From Acidimicrobiaceae bacterium (GTDB lineage: Bacteria; Actinomycetota; Acidimicrobiia; Acidimicrobiales; RAAP-2): DNA of 38,929 bases. Made by a program: the position numbers and the translations under genes. This document shows, piece by piece, positions 21,892 to 33,348 of the stretch (its first letter is position 1; each line of letters starts with the position of its first letter). Location: the NCBI GenBank assembly GCA_003138855.1, contig PLHF01000035.1, positions 1 to 38,929 on the forward strand, read 5' to 3'. The notes under the pieces were generated by a model. The model was not told where the DNA came from. It searched no databases and saw only the letters and a program-made list of their open reading frames with translations.

Positions 21892-23034
21892 ATGGCATTG
21901 ACCAGAGGCGATCACAGCCGGGCACGGAAGCTGAGATCCGAGGGTTTCTCCCTGCGTGAGGTGGGCCGGCAGATTGGTTGTTCTGCACAGGAGATCTGGC
22001 GCATCTGTCGGATCGACTCGACCCGCGGGACCTACATCGACCACTGGGTTCCGGGGCCTGGGCGGTTGACGCTGGCCAATCGCGAGGAGATCAGCCTCGG
22101 GCTGGAGCGGGGCGAGACCGTCACGGCCATCGCTGGGCACTTGGGCAAGGCGGTGTCCACCGTGTCCCGCGAGGTGAAGGCCAGCGGGGGCAGAGAGGAC
22201 TACCGGGCATGGCAGGGCCACGAGCGAGCTGCGAAGTGCGCCAGGCGCCCGAAGACCCTCAAGCTGTCGTGCCCCCGGCTGGCCGCTCAGGTCACGACGT
22301 GGCTGGAGGAGTGGTGGTCACCCGAGGAGATCGCCCTCCGCTTGCGTGCGGAGTATCCAGACGATCCGATGATGTGGGTGAGCCACGAGACGATCTATCG
22401 GAACCTCTTCGTCCAGGGGCGGGGTGAGCTCCGCCGGGAGCTGGCCCGGTGCCTGCGTTCGGGCCGGACCACCCGAAGGCCCAAGGGGCGTATCGAGGCG
22501 CGGGGTCACCATCCCGACATGGTGATGATCAGCGATCGCCCGGCAGAGGTGGCTGACCGGGCCGTTCCGGGCCACTGGGAAGGCGACCTGATCATCGGGA
22601 AGGCCGGAGCCTCGGCGGTCGGCACGCTGGTCGAGCGCACCACCCGCTTCGTGCTGTTGCTGCACCTTCCCGACGGCCGATCGGCGGAGCAGGTGAACGC
22701 CGCCATGAAGGTGGCCATCGCCACTCTGCCCGGTGAAATGTTCCAGACGATCACCTGGGACCAGGGATCCGAGATGGCCCGCCATGCCAACTTCACCATC
22801 GACACCGGCATACAGATCTACTTCTGCGATCCGCACAGTCCGTGGCAGCGCGGCTCCAACGAGAACACCAACGGATTGCTCCGCCAGTACATGCCAAAAG
22901 GAACCGATCTCTCACTGCTATCCGCTGAAGATCTGGCCCGGTTCTCACGCAGCCTCAACAACCGTCCCCGCAAGACTCTTGGAATCATGAAACCATCGGA
23001 GAAGCTCGCCGAACTTCTTGCGCTGACTGGTTGA
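21892..23034 (+). mobile_element. IS30-family transposase
   Basis: A 380-residue transposase, apparently intact. Residues ~10-45 form the first HTH (FSLREVGRQIGCSAQEIWRI) and ~62-95 the second (SLGLERGETVTAIAGHLGKA, then VSREVKASGG). The DDE catalytic core follows: first Asp in GHWEGDLIIGKAG, second in TWDQGSEMARH, and the Glu in RGSNENTNGLLRQYMP. The N-E-N-x-N-G-L-L-R signature is diagnostic of IS30. The C-terminus holds LNNRPRKTLG, also typical. ATG 21892 follows a GAGGAGG ribosome site. IS30 elements are bounded by ~25-base inverted repeats, which I could not identify, so only the gene span is given. It stands between the methyltransferase and the integrase module. Confidence 0.92.
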
Positions 23035-23109
23035 GCCCGCCGTGACGCTCGTCCGGATGATGGCTGTTGCCGGAGCACGAGGCCCCGGCCATCAACCCTG
23101 GGAGACTCG

Positions 23110-23511
23110 ATGCCCGGACCATCGTCAGCCATAGACAGAAGATTGGACAGTTCGACTTGCCCAAGGGCAGGGCGATGCACGCCGACGCCAGTCGAACAAG
23201 CTCATGAAGAGCCCCTTCGATTGCTCCGAGGAACTAGCGGCCGGGACGAATGTGCCCGGACTTCACCCGAAGTTCAGGTGGTTCTCGTCACAGAAGGTGG
23301 TCTCGAGCTGCGGCTGATGGCATCGCCTGCGCAGGTTGCTCGACTCCTAGAGAGTGTCTCCGAGATGGCCGCTGGCGTTGACCGGGATGGACCGTTGCCG
23401 AGCCACGGGCCAGCCGATCGGCGACCTCACCCGGTTCGCACCGATCAGATACTCAGTCGAGTGCGAGTCGTCGTTCAGCGGGGCACGAGCACCGAAGGTG
23501 ACGCTTCGTGA
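23110..23511 (+). CDS. excisionase-like DNA-binding protein, paralogue 1
   Basis: A 133-residue protein with GGGAG five bases before ATG 23110. From residue ~55 it parallels the gene at 23850: VVLVTEGGLELRLMASPAQVARLL here against LIIRTDSGWELPLVASPAAVAPLL there. Then comes GPLPSHGPADRRPHPVRTDQILSR against GRIPTLPRASGSGAHHRIPVARLLDQ. The pattern (a short strand pair, an A-S-P-A-x-V-A-x-L-L helix, then a basic G-x-[LI]-P wing and a [HR]-x-[VI] strand) is that of MerR/Xis-like winged helices found as excisionases beside tyrosine integrases. The first ~50 residues are low-complexity and the true start may be internal. The stop overlaps the next gene by GTGA. Confidence 0.55.
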   Translation: MPGPSSAIDRRLDSSTCPRAGRCTPTPVEQAHEEPLRLLRGTSGRDECARTSPEVQVVLVTEGGLELRLMASPAQVARLLESVSEMAAGVDRDGPLPSHGPADRRPHPVRTDQILSRVRVVVQRGTSTEGDAS

Positions 23512-23750
23512 ATGGAGCTGGATCTGCCAACCGACGGTGGGACCGTAGCCAGGGAGGTCGTCGATCCAGAAGCGTGAGCCGAGCGGATCCGTATGGCTCA
23601 TACGACGCTCGCAACTGCGCCCAGTGGTTCGCCCGGTTCGAGGAACGCTCCGAACGGCCCAGAGGTCGACCAAGCTGGAGTGAGGTTCGTCGGCTGCAGA
23701 AGGAGCTCGAGGCTCTGCGTCGATTGGTGACCGGTGAGCAGATCCCGTAG
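23508..23750 (+). CDS. small basic protein coupled to the excisionase-like gene
   Basis: Eighty residues from GTG 23508, overlapping the previous stop (GTGA). The first part is rich in Arg, Ser and Gly; the last ~25 residues (SWSEVRRLQKELEALRRLVTGE) would form an amphipathic coiled helix. No family is recognised. Overlap with the upstream gene and the mobile-element context suggest it belongs to the integrase module. The opposite strand is also open here, so this is a tentative call. Confidence 0.35.
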   Translation: MNGAGSANRRWDRSQGGRRSRSVSRADPYGSYDARNCAQWFARFEERSERPRGRPSWSEVRRLQKELEALRRLVTGEQIP

Positions 23751-23849
23751 GGCCGATGGGAACGCAGACATGTTGCGACTAGAGCATGCGGTGGATATCG
23801 CATGCGGATGCTGTAGAAGGCGAGACCCGCACGCCGAAGCAGGTGCGCA

Positions 23850-24344
23850 GTGACTTCCCTCTCCCCGGTGCCGACGAATCGCGTGCTAAACGAGTTCGAT
23901 AGAACGCTGAATGAGGGCGATGCAAAGTACCGACAGCAACTGGGCACGACAAATGCTGCGCCCACCCACGTGGATCCGGAGAGAGCCACTTCCGATTCAA
24001 CCTCTGCCCCAACCGCCCTTGAGAAAAGCTTGCGGGTAGTCGGGGCAGTCGAGGAACCGCAAGACGTACTGACTGTCGAGACACACCTCATCATCCGAAC
24101 GGACTCCGGGTGGGAACTTCCCCTGGTGGCATCACCAGCGGCCGTGGCTCCGCTCCTCGGGAAGTCCGATCACGGCGTGCGGAACGACTGCATTGCCGGG
24201 CGCATTCCGACCCTCCCACGGGCAAGTGGCAGTGGTGCCCATCACCGGATCCCCGTGGCCCGCCTTCTCGACCAGCTGGGGGTTCCCTACAGGATTGAAC
24301 CCGTGGGCCCCGGGGGCGACTCGAAAGAGACGATTACCGCCTGA
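23850..24344 (+). CDS. excisionase-like DNA-binding protein, paralogue 2
   Basis: Given from GTG 23850 (164 residues; GTG 23868 is possible and no strong ribosome site is seen). The N-terminal half is Ser/Thr/Ala-rich and probably disordered. Residues ~75-155 hold the winged-helix part: VETHLIIRTDSGWELPLVASP, AVAPLLGKSDHGVRNDCIAG as helix-turn-helix, then a GRIPTLPRASGSG wing and HHRIPVARLLDQLGVPYRI. This is the layout of excisionase/MerR-like proteins. It converges on the integrase (58-base gap between stops), which fits a recombination directionality factor. Paralogue 1 lies 340 bases upstream. Confidence 0.6.
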   Translation: MTSLSPVPTNRVLNEFDRTLNEGDAKYRQQLGTTNAAPTHVDPERATSDSTSAPTALEKSLRVVGAVEEPQDVLTVETHLIIRTDSGWELPLVASPAAVAPLLGKSDHGVRNDCIAGRIPTLPRASGSGAHHRIPVARLLDQLGVPYRIEPVGPGGDSKETITA

Positions 24345-24402
24345 GATCATATCGAGGGACTGCACGGATCGTTGCCATCGCCCAACTGCCGATCCACCGC
24401 CC

Positions 24403-25656
24403 TCAGGAGATGGGGTTGAGGGCGATCTCAGGGAGATTGAGACCAGCCTCGAGCGAGTCGGCCGCCGCCTGAGCCTGAGCGTTTGTGTTCGCTGTGTAAA
24501 CCCGGAGTGTGATCGCCGGATCAGCGTGGCCAAGACGGTCCGCGACCGTTTTCGGGTTCATCCCGTCGGCGAATAGTTGGGTTGCCGTGTAGTGCCGGAG
24601 ATCGTGTAACCGGAATGACCAGCGCTCTTCGAATGGCAGATCCTTTGACGTGGCCGTCGGTTTCGTCTTACGCAGTTCGCTGAGGGCCGGTTGCTCCATG
24701 CGACGACATAGGCGTTCGAACGATTGAGTCACGGAATCCGGGTGCAGGGGCCGGGCCCCGTCGGGATCTGCGCTGAACACGTACCCCTCTGGAAAAAGAC
24801 CCACATTTGCGCCTGAGGCATCGATCTCCGCTCGAGCGTATCTGCCTCGCAGAACTGTCATTGCCTGCTCTCCCAGGACCAACCGCCGGGCCTGATGGCT
24901 CTTCGGGCCCTTCGTTCCGATCCCATCGGGCGTCTGCCAAATTGATCGGCGAACGTCGATCGCGGCGGCTTGCCAATTGACGTCGCTCCAACGGAGCCCG
25001 CAGAGTTCCCCTCGGCGCATGCCCGTGAGTGCCGCGAGCGTCACGATCGTGGCTAGCTCAGGATTCCTAGCCCCGCCACGACCGGCCTCCACGATCAGCG
25101 CACGCACCTGCTCCGGCGATGGAACGCTTGTCTCCACGTTGCGTGCCGATGGTGGTGTTGCATCATCGGCGACGTTTCGATCAACCCAGCCCCACTTCCG
25201 ACCCTGCTTGAGCGCAGCACTAATGATCCTGTGATGGTAGAGAACCGTGCTCGGGCTCAGGCCGCTGGCCAACTGGTCGGCATAGAGCCGATCGAGGTCG
25301 TGGGCGGTCAACTTGTCCAGCGGCACGGCACCAAGGGTGGGAAGGATGGCCTTGTCGATTTTCCGCTTGTACTCGTGGAGCGTCTTCGGACTCCTCCCCA
25401 TCCGGTCGGAATGATCGAGCCATTCGCTCAGGAGAGCCCCCAAAGTCGCCTTGCTGCCTCCGTACTCGCCCCGTTCGACGGCTGCTACCAATGAGGCGAG
25501 TTTCCGTTCGGCCGCTCGCTTGCCAGCGCCAGGTTCCTTTCGATTTGCAACGTATGACCGGCTGATCTGCTTCGGCTTGCCGGTGACCGGGTCACGACCG
25601 ACGAAGACTCGAATCTGCCAGTGCCCGGGTGAGCGCTCTCGCATGGTGCCTGCCAT
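24403..25656 (-). CDS. int: tyrosine recombinase (phage-type integrase)
   Basis: A 417-residue integrase: an N-terminal arm-binding domain (MRERSPGHWQIRVFVGRDPVTGKPKQ...), a core-binding SAM-like domain (TLGALLSEWLDHSDRMGRSPKTLHEY...) and a catalytic domain from residue ~165. Catalytic residues are visible: Arg in TGMRRGELCGL, Lys near IGTKGPKSHQARR, H-x-x-R in LHDLRHYTATQL, His in RLGHADPAITLRVY and the nucleophile Tyr at its end. ATG 25656 is chosen because the protein begins with the usual arm-domain sequence soon after it; the frame extends to ATG 25695. The gene reads away from a tRNA-Thr whose 3' end is only ~50 bases upstream of the start, the classic layout for integration into a tRNA. 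Confidence 0.93.
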   Translation of the reverse strand: MAGTMRERSPGHWQIRVFVGRDPVTGKPKQISRSYVANRKEPGAGKRAAERKLASLVAAVERGEYGGSKATLGALLSEWLDHSDRMGRSPKTLHEYKRKIDKAILPTLGAVPLDKLTAHDLDRLYADQLASGLSPSTVLYHHRIISAALKQGRKWGWVDRNVADDATPPSARNVETSVPSPEQVRALIVEAGRGGARNPELATIVTLAALTGMRRGELCGLRWSDVNWQAAAIDVRRSIWQTPDGIGTKGPKSHQARRLVLGEQAMTVLRGRYARAEIDASGANVGLFPEGYVFSADPDGARPLHPDSVTQSFERLCRRMEQPALSELRKTKPTATSKDLPFEERWSFRLHDLRHYTATQLFADGMNPKTVADRLGHADPAITLRVYTANTNAQAQAAADSLEAGLNLPEIALNPIS

Positions 25657-25664
25657 ACCGAGAC

Positions 25665-25684
25665 TGTAGGCCATTTGTAGGCCA
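25665..25684. repeat. 11-base-spaced direct repeat next to the integrase
   Basis: TGTAGGCCA occurs at 25665-25673 and again at 25676-25684, one helical turn apart, between the integrase start and the tRNA 3' end. The position fits an arm-type integrase or excisionase binding site. Confidence 0.45.
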
Positions 25685-25708
25685 ACCATGCGCAACTTCT
25701 CACAAACA

Positions 25709-25784
25709 TGGAGCCTGGGAGGAGAATCGAACTCCTGACCTACGCATTACGAGTGCGTTGCTCTACCGACTGAGCTACCCAGGC
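25709..25784 (-). tRNA. tRNA-Thr (anticodon CGU)
   Basis: The minus strand folds into a full cloverleaf. The acceptor stem is GCCTGGG (25784-25778) with CCCAGGC (25719-25713), the D-arm starts TAGCTCAGTCGG, and the anticodon stem ACGCA/TGCGT carries loop CTCGTAA with anticodon CGT. The T-arm is AGGAG-TTCGATT-CTCCT. The discriminator base is T and the CCA end is encoded (25711-25709). The 3' half is the likely attachment site of the element whose integrase lies beside it. Confidence 0.95.
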
Positions 25785-25839
25785 GCGGGTGTACAAGCTA
25801 TCCGAACGAGGAACAGGGCTCCGTCCGACGGCGGGGGGC

Positions 25840-26964
25840 TCAGTCGAGCATCTCCGACAGCTCGACCATCAAGGCGTCCATCAGGAGCGACTCGTTGGCA
25901 TTGCGGCCGAGCGCAGCCGATGCCTCGCTGATGGCGTCCACCTGGCGTGCCGCCCGGCGCCGTTCCGAGGCGGTGCCCGGGGAACCCGGCCCGGCGGCCG
26001 CCCCGACGGTGTCCACCAGCCGGTCGCGATAGACCTCGGCGAGGGTGGCCAACCCGAACCGGAGGTCATCGGTCCGCCACCGCCGCTCTTCCCGCTTGTG
26101 CCGGTCTTCCATCTGCTTGCGGCCCGGGACCCCCTTCGACCCACCGGCCTCGGCCTGCTCCACGAGTGCCGCGATCTCCTGGGCGTGCTGCTCCCGCAGG
26201 GGGGCCAGGGCCTCGCCGGCCGAAGCCAGCAGTTCGGAGGCCACCGTGGCGGCCGCTGCGCCGGTTCCGTCCAGTCGGGTGGGCACCGACCGCCACCGCT
26301 GTTGGCGTGCTGCGAACCCGGCATCGTTGACCAGCAGGCGGGCCCGGTCGAGGCGCCCACCGGAAGCCGCTGCCACCGACTCGGCCAGAGCCACGTCCAC
26401 CCCGTGGCCGACGAGCCACCCCGTCATGACCGTCGGCGAGATCGCGTCGAAGGGGATCTGCACGCACCGGCTGACGATGGTGGTCAGGCTGGACGGGAGG
26501 TCGTCGGCCACCAGCACGAACACGGTGGACGCAGGGGGCTCCTCGATGGTCTTCAGGAGCGCCGGGGCGGCACGGCCGGCAAGGTGGATGTCATTCACCA
26601 TCAGGACCTGGCGTGCCGATTCGAGCGGACGCCGCTGGGCGCGCATGGTGATCACCCGGGCCTCGTCGATGTCGAGGGTGGCACCGGAACGCTCCACCGT
26701 CACCAGATCGGGATGGCTTCCCGCCAGGGCCCGGCGGCACGAGTTGCATCTCCCGCATCCCCCCGACGGGCAGAGCAGCGCTGCTGCCAGGCCACGCGCC
26801 GCGGCCCGCTTGCCCGAACCAGGGGGCCCGTGCAGCAGGTAGGCGTGGACCGGATGACGGGCCGCCGCCATCAGCTGGGCCACCGCTCGGGGCTGGCCCA
26901 CCACTCCCTCGAAGAGCTCCGGGGTGGGCAGCTCCCCGGTGCCCACCGATCCGCTAGCTCCCAT
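25840..26964 (-). CDS. holB: DNA polymerase III subunit delta'
   Basis: A 374-residue clamp-loader AAA+ subunit. Walker A GPPGSGKR at residues 46-53, then a zinc module with four Cys (C65, C70, C73, C76) as in bacterial delta' and gamma/tau subunits, DIDEARVITMRAQRRP, VLMVNDIHLAGRAAPALLKTIEEPP (Walker B region) and the S-R-C sensor motif SRCVQIPF. The C-terminal part is helical, contains a charged KQMEDRHKREERRWR stretch and forms the collar. Start ATG 26964 overlaps the tmk stop by 11 bases. It is the last gene of the leftward topA-tmk-holB operon. The open frame upstream of 26964 is antisense noise in tmk. Confidence 0.93.
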   Translation of the reverse strand: MGASGSVGTGELPTPELFEGVVGQPRAVAQLMAAARHPVHAYLLHGPPGSGKRAAARGLAAALLCPSGGCGRCNSCRRALAGSHPDLVTVERSGATLDIDEARVITMRAQRRPLESARQVLMVNDIHLAGRAAPALLKTIEEPPASTVFVLVADDLPSSLTTIVSRCVQIPFDAISPTVMTGWLVGHGVDVALAESVAAASGGRLDRARLLVNDAGFAARQQRWRSVPTRLDGTGAAAATVASELLASAGEALAPLREQHAQEIAALVEQAEAGGSKGVPGRKQMEDRHKREERRWRTDDLRFGLATLAEVYRDRLVDTVGAAAGPGSPGTASERRRAARQVDAISEASAALGRNANESLLMDALMVELSEMLD

Positions 26965-27589
26965 CGGGGCCCTCGGGGCCGACCAGGCGCCCGACGCCGG
27001 CCCACACGGCGGCGGCGACCTGCTCCACCGATCCGCTGCCGTCGACCACCAGCCAGGGGGCACCCGACTCTGCGGCAAGGTGGCGGAAGCCTTCGGCCAC
27101 CCGCTGTTGGAACCCGTCACCCTGCGCTTCGAAGCGGTCGGCACGCGTGCTGCCGCGGCGGTCGCGGGCCACTGCCAGGGAGACGTCGACGAGCACGTTC
27201 AGGTCGGGGGCGAGCCCGCCGGTTGCGAAGAGGACCAGTCGGGCCAGCTCCGACCGGTCGAGCCCGCGACCGGACCCTTGATAGGCCAGGGTCGAGGCCG
27301 AGAAGCGGTCGCTGACCACCCAGGTCCCGGCGTCGAGCGCCGGCTTCACCACCTCGGCGACGTGCTGGGCCCGGTCGGCGGCCATCAGCAGAGCCTCCGA
27401 ACGTTCGGCGACCGGTGCCTGGTCGTGGTCGAGCAGCAACTTCCGGAGTGACGCCCCCAGCCCGGTGGCCCCCGGCTCGAATGTCAGGACCGCCCCCAGC
27501 CGGTCGGCGAGCAGGGCGGCCTGGGTGGACTTGCCGCAGCCGTCGATCCCCTCCAACGCGATCAACCGACCCCGTGGGCTGCCGGTCAC
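26954..27589 (-). CDS. tmk: thymidylate kinase
   Basis: A 211-residue dTMP kinase, which makes dTDP from dTMP and ATP in the cytoplasm. The P-loop [11 protein letters not shown] sits at residues ~12-22, and the substrate-binding segment is [21 protein letters not shown] with the conserved [23 protein letters not shown] forms the lid region, with Arg in the lid. Start GTG 27589 overlaps the topA stop (GTGA), so translation is coupled. The order topA-tmk-holB is common in actinobacteria. Confidence 0.95.
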   Translation of the reverse strand: MTGSPRGRLIALEGIDGCGKSTQAALLADRLGAVLTFEPGATGLGASLRKLLLDHDQAPVAERSEALLMAADRAQHVAEVVKPALDAGTWVVSDRFSASTLAYQGSGRGLDRSELARLVLFATGGLAPDLNVLVDVSLAVARDRRGSTRADRFEAQGDGFQQRVAEGFRHLAAESGAPWLVVDGSGSVEQVAAAVWAGVGRLVGPEGPDGS

Positions 27590-30585
27590 TCTGCGCCGCT
27601 GGTGCTCTTCGCCTCGGCGCCGGTGCCGCCGCCACCCGCGACCGTCGCCCCTGGTGCTGCTGCCTTCGTGGCCGCTGGCTTCTTGGCAGGCGCCTTCTTG
27701 GCGGTGGCCTTCTTGGCCGGCGCCTTCTTGGCGGTGGCCTTCTTGGCGGCAGCCTTCTTGGCCGGCGCCTTCTTGGCGGCAGCCTTCTTGGCCGGCGCCT
27801 TCTTCCGTGTGGACGGGCCGGCCGCCCTGCGGTCGGCCAGCAGCTCCGAGGCCCGCTCCACGGTGAGGTCCTCGACGTCGTCGCCCTGCCGCAAGGAGGC
27901 GTTCGTGGTCCCGTCGGTCACATAGGGGCCGAAACGGCCGTCCTTGACCACCATGGTCAGGCCGGTGTCGGGATCGGCCCCCATCTCCCGGAGCGGCCCC
28001 TTGGCATTGCGCCCCCGCGTCTTGGGCTGGGCGAACAGGGCCAACGCCTCGTCGACGGTCACGGTGAGGATCTGGTCTTCGGTCAGCAGGCTGCGGGTAT
28101 CGGTCCCCTTCTTCAGGTAGGGACCGAACTTCCCGTTGTGGGCGACGATCTCCTCGCCGCCCTGGGGGTCGGTCCCCACCACGCGGGGGATCCGCAGGAG
28201 CTCGAGTGCCTGCTCGAAGGTGATCGTGGCCGGCAACATCGAAGCGAACAGCGACGACGTCCGCGGCTTCGGGCCCCCCTCGGCCAACTCGCCGAGTTGG
28301 ATGTAGGGGCCGAACCTCCCGGCCCGTACCTGGACGGGCAGGCCCGTCTCCGGGTCGTTGCCGAGGACGCGGTCGGACGACGGGGCGGCGAGCATCGACT
28401 CCGCCCGCTCGACGGTCAACTCGTCGGGGGCCAGTTCCTCGGGGATGGAGACTCGGTCCTCCCCGTGCTGCAGGTAGGGGCCGTAGCGACCCACCCGGGC
28501 CACGATCTCCTGCCCGTCGGTGCCCGCCCCGATGGGGATCGAGTTGATCTCCCTGGCGTCGATCTCTCCGAGGTAGGTGCTGACTTCGCGCTTGAGTCCG
28601 AGCCCGACCCGCTGCCCGCTGTCCGCTGTCCGCCCCGATCCGTCGTCGCCGCCGCCGCCGCCGCCGACATGCGATCCGTTGCCGTTGCCGTTGCCGTTGC
28701 CCGGGCCTGGCGTCCCGAAGTAGAACCGGGTCAGCCAGGGCAGGGCCTCCTCGTCGCCGGAGGCGATGGCGTCGAGGTCGTCCTCCATCGACGCGGTGAA
28801 CCCGTAGTCCACCAGCTCCGAGAAGTAGCGCTCGAGGAGGCCGACCACCGCGAAGGCGGTAAAGGACGGGACCAGCGCGGTGCCCTTCTTCCAGACGTAG
28901 CCGCGGTCGAGGATGGTGGCGATGACGCTGGCGTAGGTGGACGGGCGGCCCACCCCCAGCTCCTCCATCGCCTTGACCAGCGATGCCTCGGTGTAGCGGG
29001 CGGGCGGCTGGGTGGCGTGGGATCCCGGCTCGAGGTCGTCGACCGACGCCGGGTCCCCTTCGGCCATCGCCGGCAGGTGGACCTCGCGGTCCGCGAGCTC
29101 GGCCTCCGGATCGTCCTCGCCCTCCACGTAGGCCCGGAGGTAGCCCGGGAACTGGATGACCTTGCCCGAGGCGGAGAACTCCGCCTCGCGGGCGACGCCC
29201 TCCGGCTCGGACGACACACCGGTCAGCCGCACCTGGGCGTTGGTTCCGGTGGCGTCGGACATCTGGGAGGCGACGGTCCGCTTCCAGATCAGGTCGTAGA
29301 GGCGGAACTCGTCGCCCGACAGCGACCGGGCCGCCTGGTCGGGGGTCCGGAAGGTCTCACCGGCCGGCCGGATGGCCTCATGGGCCTCTTGGGCGTTCTT
29401 CACCTTGCGCTCGTACCGGCGGGGCTGGGCCGGAACGTACTCCGGCCCGTAGAGCGAACGGGCCTGGGCCCGGGCCGCGTCGAGGGCCTGGCTCGACAGC
29501 GTGGTCGAGTCCGTGCGCATGTAGGTGATCCACCCCTCCTCGTACAGGCGCTGGGCCACCTGCATGGCCCGCTTGGAGCTGAACCGGAGCTTGCGACCGG
29601 CCTCCTGCTGCAGGGTCGACGTCATGAACGGCGCCGACGGCGAGCGGCGGAACGGCTTGTGGGTCATCGACTTCACGGTGAAGGGGGATCCGGCCAGCCC
29701 GACGGCCATCGTGCGGGCCTCGGCTTCGGCCAGCACGACCACCGACTGGGGCGAGGTCAGCGTCCCGGTCTCGTCGAAGTCCCGTCCCGAGGCGAGCGCC
29801 TTGCCGTCCACGGCCACCAGGGAAGCGGTGAACGCCCTCGGGGAGCCCTCGGCGACATCGCCACCCTCGGCGGTGAAGGTGGCGTCGATCCCCCACCAGC
29901 CAGCCGAACGGAATGCCATCCGGGCCCGCTCGCGCTCGACCACCATGCGGGTGGCCACGCTCTGGACCCGGCCGGCCGACAGGCGGGGCATGATCTTCTT
30001 CCACAGGACGGGCGAGACCTCGTAGCCGTAGAGGCGGTCGAGGATGCGCCGGGCTTCCTGGGCATCGACCAGGCGCCGGTCGAGGTCACGCCATTCGAGC
30101 ACGGCCCGCTCGATGGCCGGGCGGGTGATCTCGTGGAAGACCATCCGCTTCACCGGCACCTTGGGTGCCAGCACCTCGAGGAGGTGCCAGGCGATCGACT
30201 CGCCCTCGCGGTCCTCGTCCGAGGCCAGGTAGACCTCGCTGGCCTGCTTGACCAGCTTCTGCAACTTGGCGACCTGGGACTTCTTCTCCGAAGAGACGAT
30301 GTACAGCGGCTTGAAGCCGTTGTCGACGTCCACCCCCAGACGTGCCCATGCCTCTCCCTTGTAGGCAGCCGGCACCTCGTCGGCCCGCCGGGGGAGGTCC
30401 CGGATGTGCCCGATGGAGGACTCCACCACGTAGCCCGGGCCGAGCAGTCCGGCGATCGTCTTGGCCTTGGCCGGCGACTCCACGATGACCAGCGGTCGGA
30501 GGCCACCCCGGGGGCGCGGGCCCCCAGGGGCACCGTTGCCGGCGTCGGTGTCCAGGGACGTCTCTGTCAGGTTGGTGGTTGCCAT
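27586..30585 (-). CDS. topA: DNA topoisomerase I, type IA
   Basis: A 999-residue topoisomerase that relaxes negative supercoils. The Toprim domain begins at residue ~35 ([13 protein letters not shown] with the catalytic Glu, and [10 protein letters not shown] with the metal-binding acidic triad). The nucleophile is Tyr355 in [10 protein letters not shown]. The C-terminal half has repeated topoisomerase C-terminal units with the recurring G-R-[FY]-G-P-Y core and no zinc fingers, as in actinobacteria. The tail is a run of [10 protein letters not shown]-type repeats (~55 residues) as in mycobacterial Top[12 protein letters not shown] and poly-Gly linker stands at the join of core and C-terminal part. 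ATG 30585 gives the standard N-terminus; the frame is open upstream. Confidence 0.96.
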   Translation of the reverse strand: MATTNLTETSLDTDAGNGAPGGPRPRGGLRPLVIVESPAKAKTIAGLLGPGYVVESSIGHIRDLPRRADEVPAAYKGEAWARLGVDVDNGFKPLYIVSSEKKSQVAKLQKLVKQASEVYLASDEDREGESIAWHLLEVLAPKVPVKRMVFHEITRPAIERAVLEWRDLDRRLVDAQEARRILDRLYGYEVSPVLWKKIMPRLSAGRVQSVATRMVVERERARMAFRSAGWWGIDATFTAEGGDVAEGSPRAFTASLVAVDGKALASGRDFDETGTLTSPQSVVVLAEAEARTMAVGLAGSPFTVKSMTHKPFRRSPSAPFMTSTLQQEAGRKLRFSSKRAMQVAQRLYEEGWITYMRTDSTTLSSQALDAARAQARSLYGPEYVPAQPRRYERKVKNAQEAHEAIRPAGETFRTPDQAARSLSGDEFRLYDLIWKRTVASQMSDATGTNAQVRLTGVSSEPEGVAREAEFSASGKVIQFPGYLRAYVEGEDDPEAELADREVHLPAMAEGDPASVDDLEPGSHATQPPARYTEASLVKAMEELGVGRPSTYASVIATILDRGYVWKKGTALVPSFTAFAVVGLLERYFSELVDYGFTASMEDDLDAIASGDEEALPWLTRFYFGTPGPGNGNGNGNGSHVGGGGGGDDGSGRTADSGQRVGLGLKREVSTYLGEIDAREINSIPIGAGTDGQEIVARVGRYGPYLQHGEDRVSIPEELAPDELTVERAESMLAAPSSDRVLGNDPETGLPVQVRAGRFGPYIQLGELAEGGPKPRTSSLFASMLPATITFEQALELLRIPRVVGTDPQGGEEIVAHNGKFGPYLKKGTDTRSLLTEDQILTVTVDEALALFAQPKTRGRNAKGPLREMGADPDTGLTMVVKDGRFGPYVTDGTTNASLRQGDDVEDLTVERASELLADRRAAGPSTRKKAPAKKAAAKKAPAKKAAAKKATAKKAPAKKATAKKAPAKKPAATKAAAPGATVAGGGGTGAEAKSTSGAE

Positions 30586-30674
30586 GGCTGTGGCCAAGGG
30601 TGAACGGTGGGGAGAGCTGTTGTCAACCCCGCAGACAGGCCACCAGGGTCTCAAGGCCCCGGTGACCTGCGGAT

Positions 30675-33089
<2,415 letters not shown>

Positions 33090-33219
33090 CGGTGCGGCTC
33101 CCTTCGGTGTACTGCATGAGTATGGTCGAGACAGTCCCGGCTTCGACGACCGCGACCGACCGGGGACGTCCGGAGACAACGTCCGCCCGCATGGTCACGA
33201 CCGCCTGGCCGTTCGCCGA

Positions 33220-33240
33220 GGCGCGCCGTCAGGGCGCGCC
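33220..33240. terminator. GC-rich hairpin between the KimA-like gene and hppA
   Basis: GGCGCGCC (33220-33227), a 5-base GTCAG loop and GGCGCGCC (33233-33240) can form an 8-bp stem. It lies 109 bases beyond the KimA-like stop in the direction of transcription and 130 bases before hppA. It has no T-run, so factor-independent termination is uncertain. The rest of 33090-33348 holds no gene and should include the hppA promoter. Confidence 0.4.
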
Positions 33241-33348
33241 GTGCCCGGCAGTGGGGTCAAAAGATACCGACAAAATGGGGTGTCCGGCAAGGAAGCAGCC
33301 CACAGGCCCTCCCGGGAGTGCCGGTTCGCCCGGCGACGTCCGGGCCGA

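Noticed and set aside
27670-27800. Repetitive DNA considered as a CRISPR or satellite array
   Set aside because: The repeats encode the lysine-rich tail of TopA in frame, and no spacers are present.
27415-30603. A 1062-codon open frame on the plus strand opposite topA
   Set aside because: It is rich in Gly, Leu, Val, His and Arg with no domain, and lies antisense to an unmistakable topoisomerase; high GC makes such shadow frames common.
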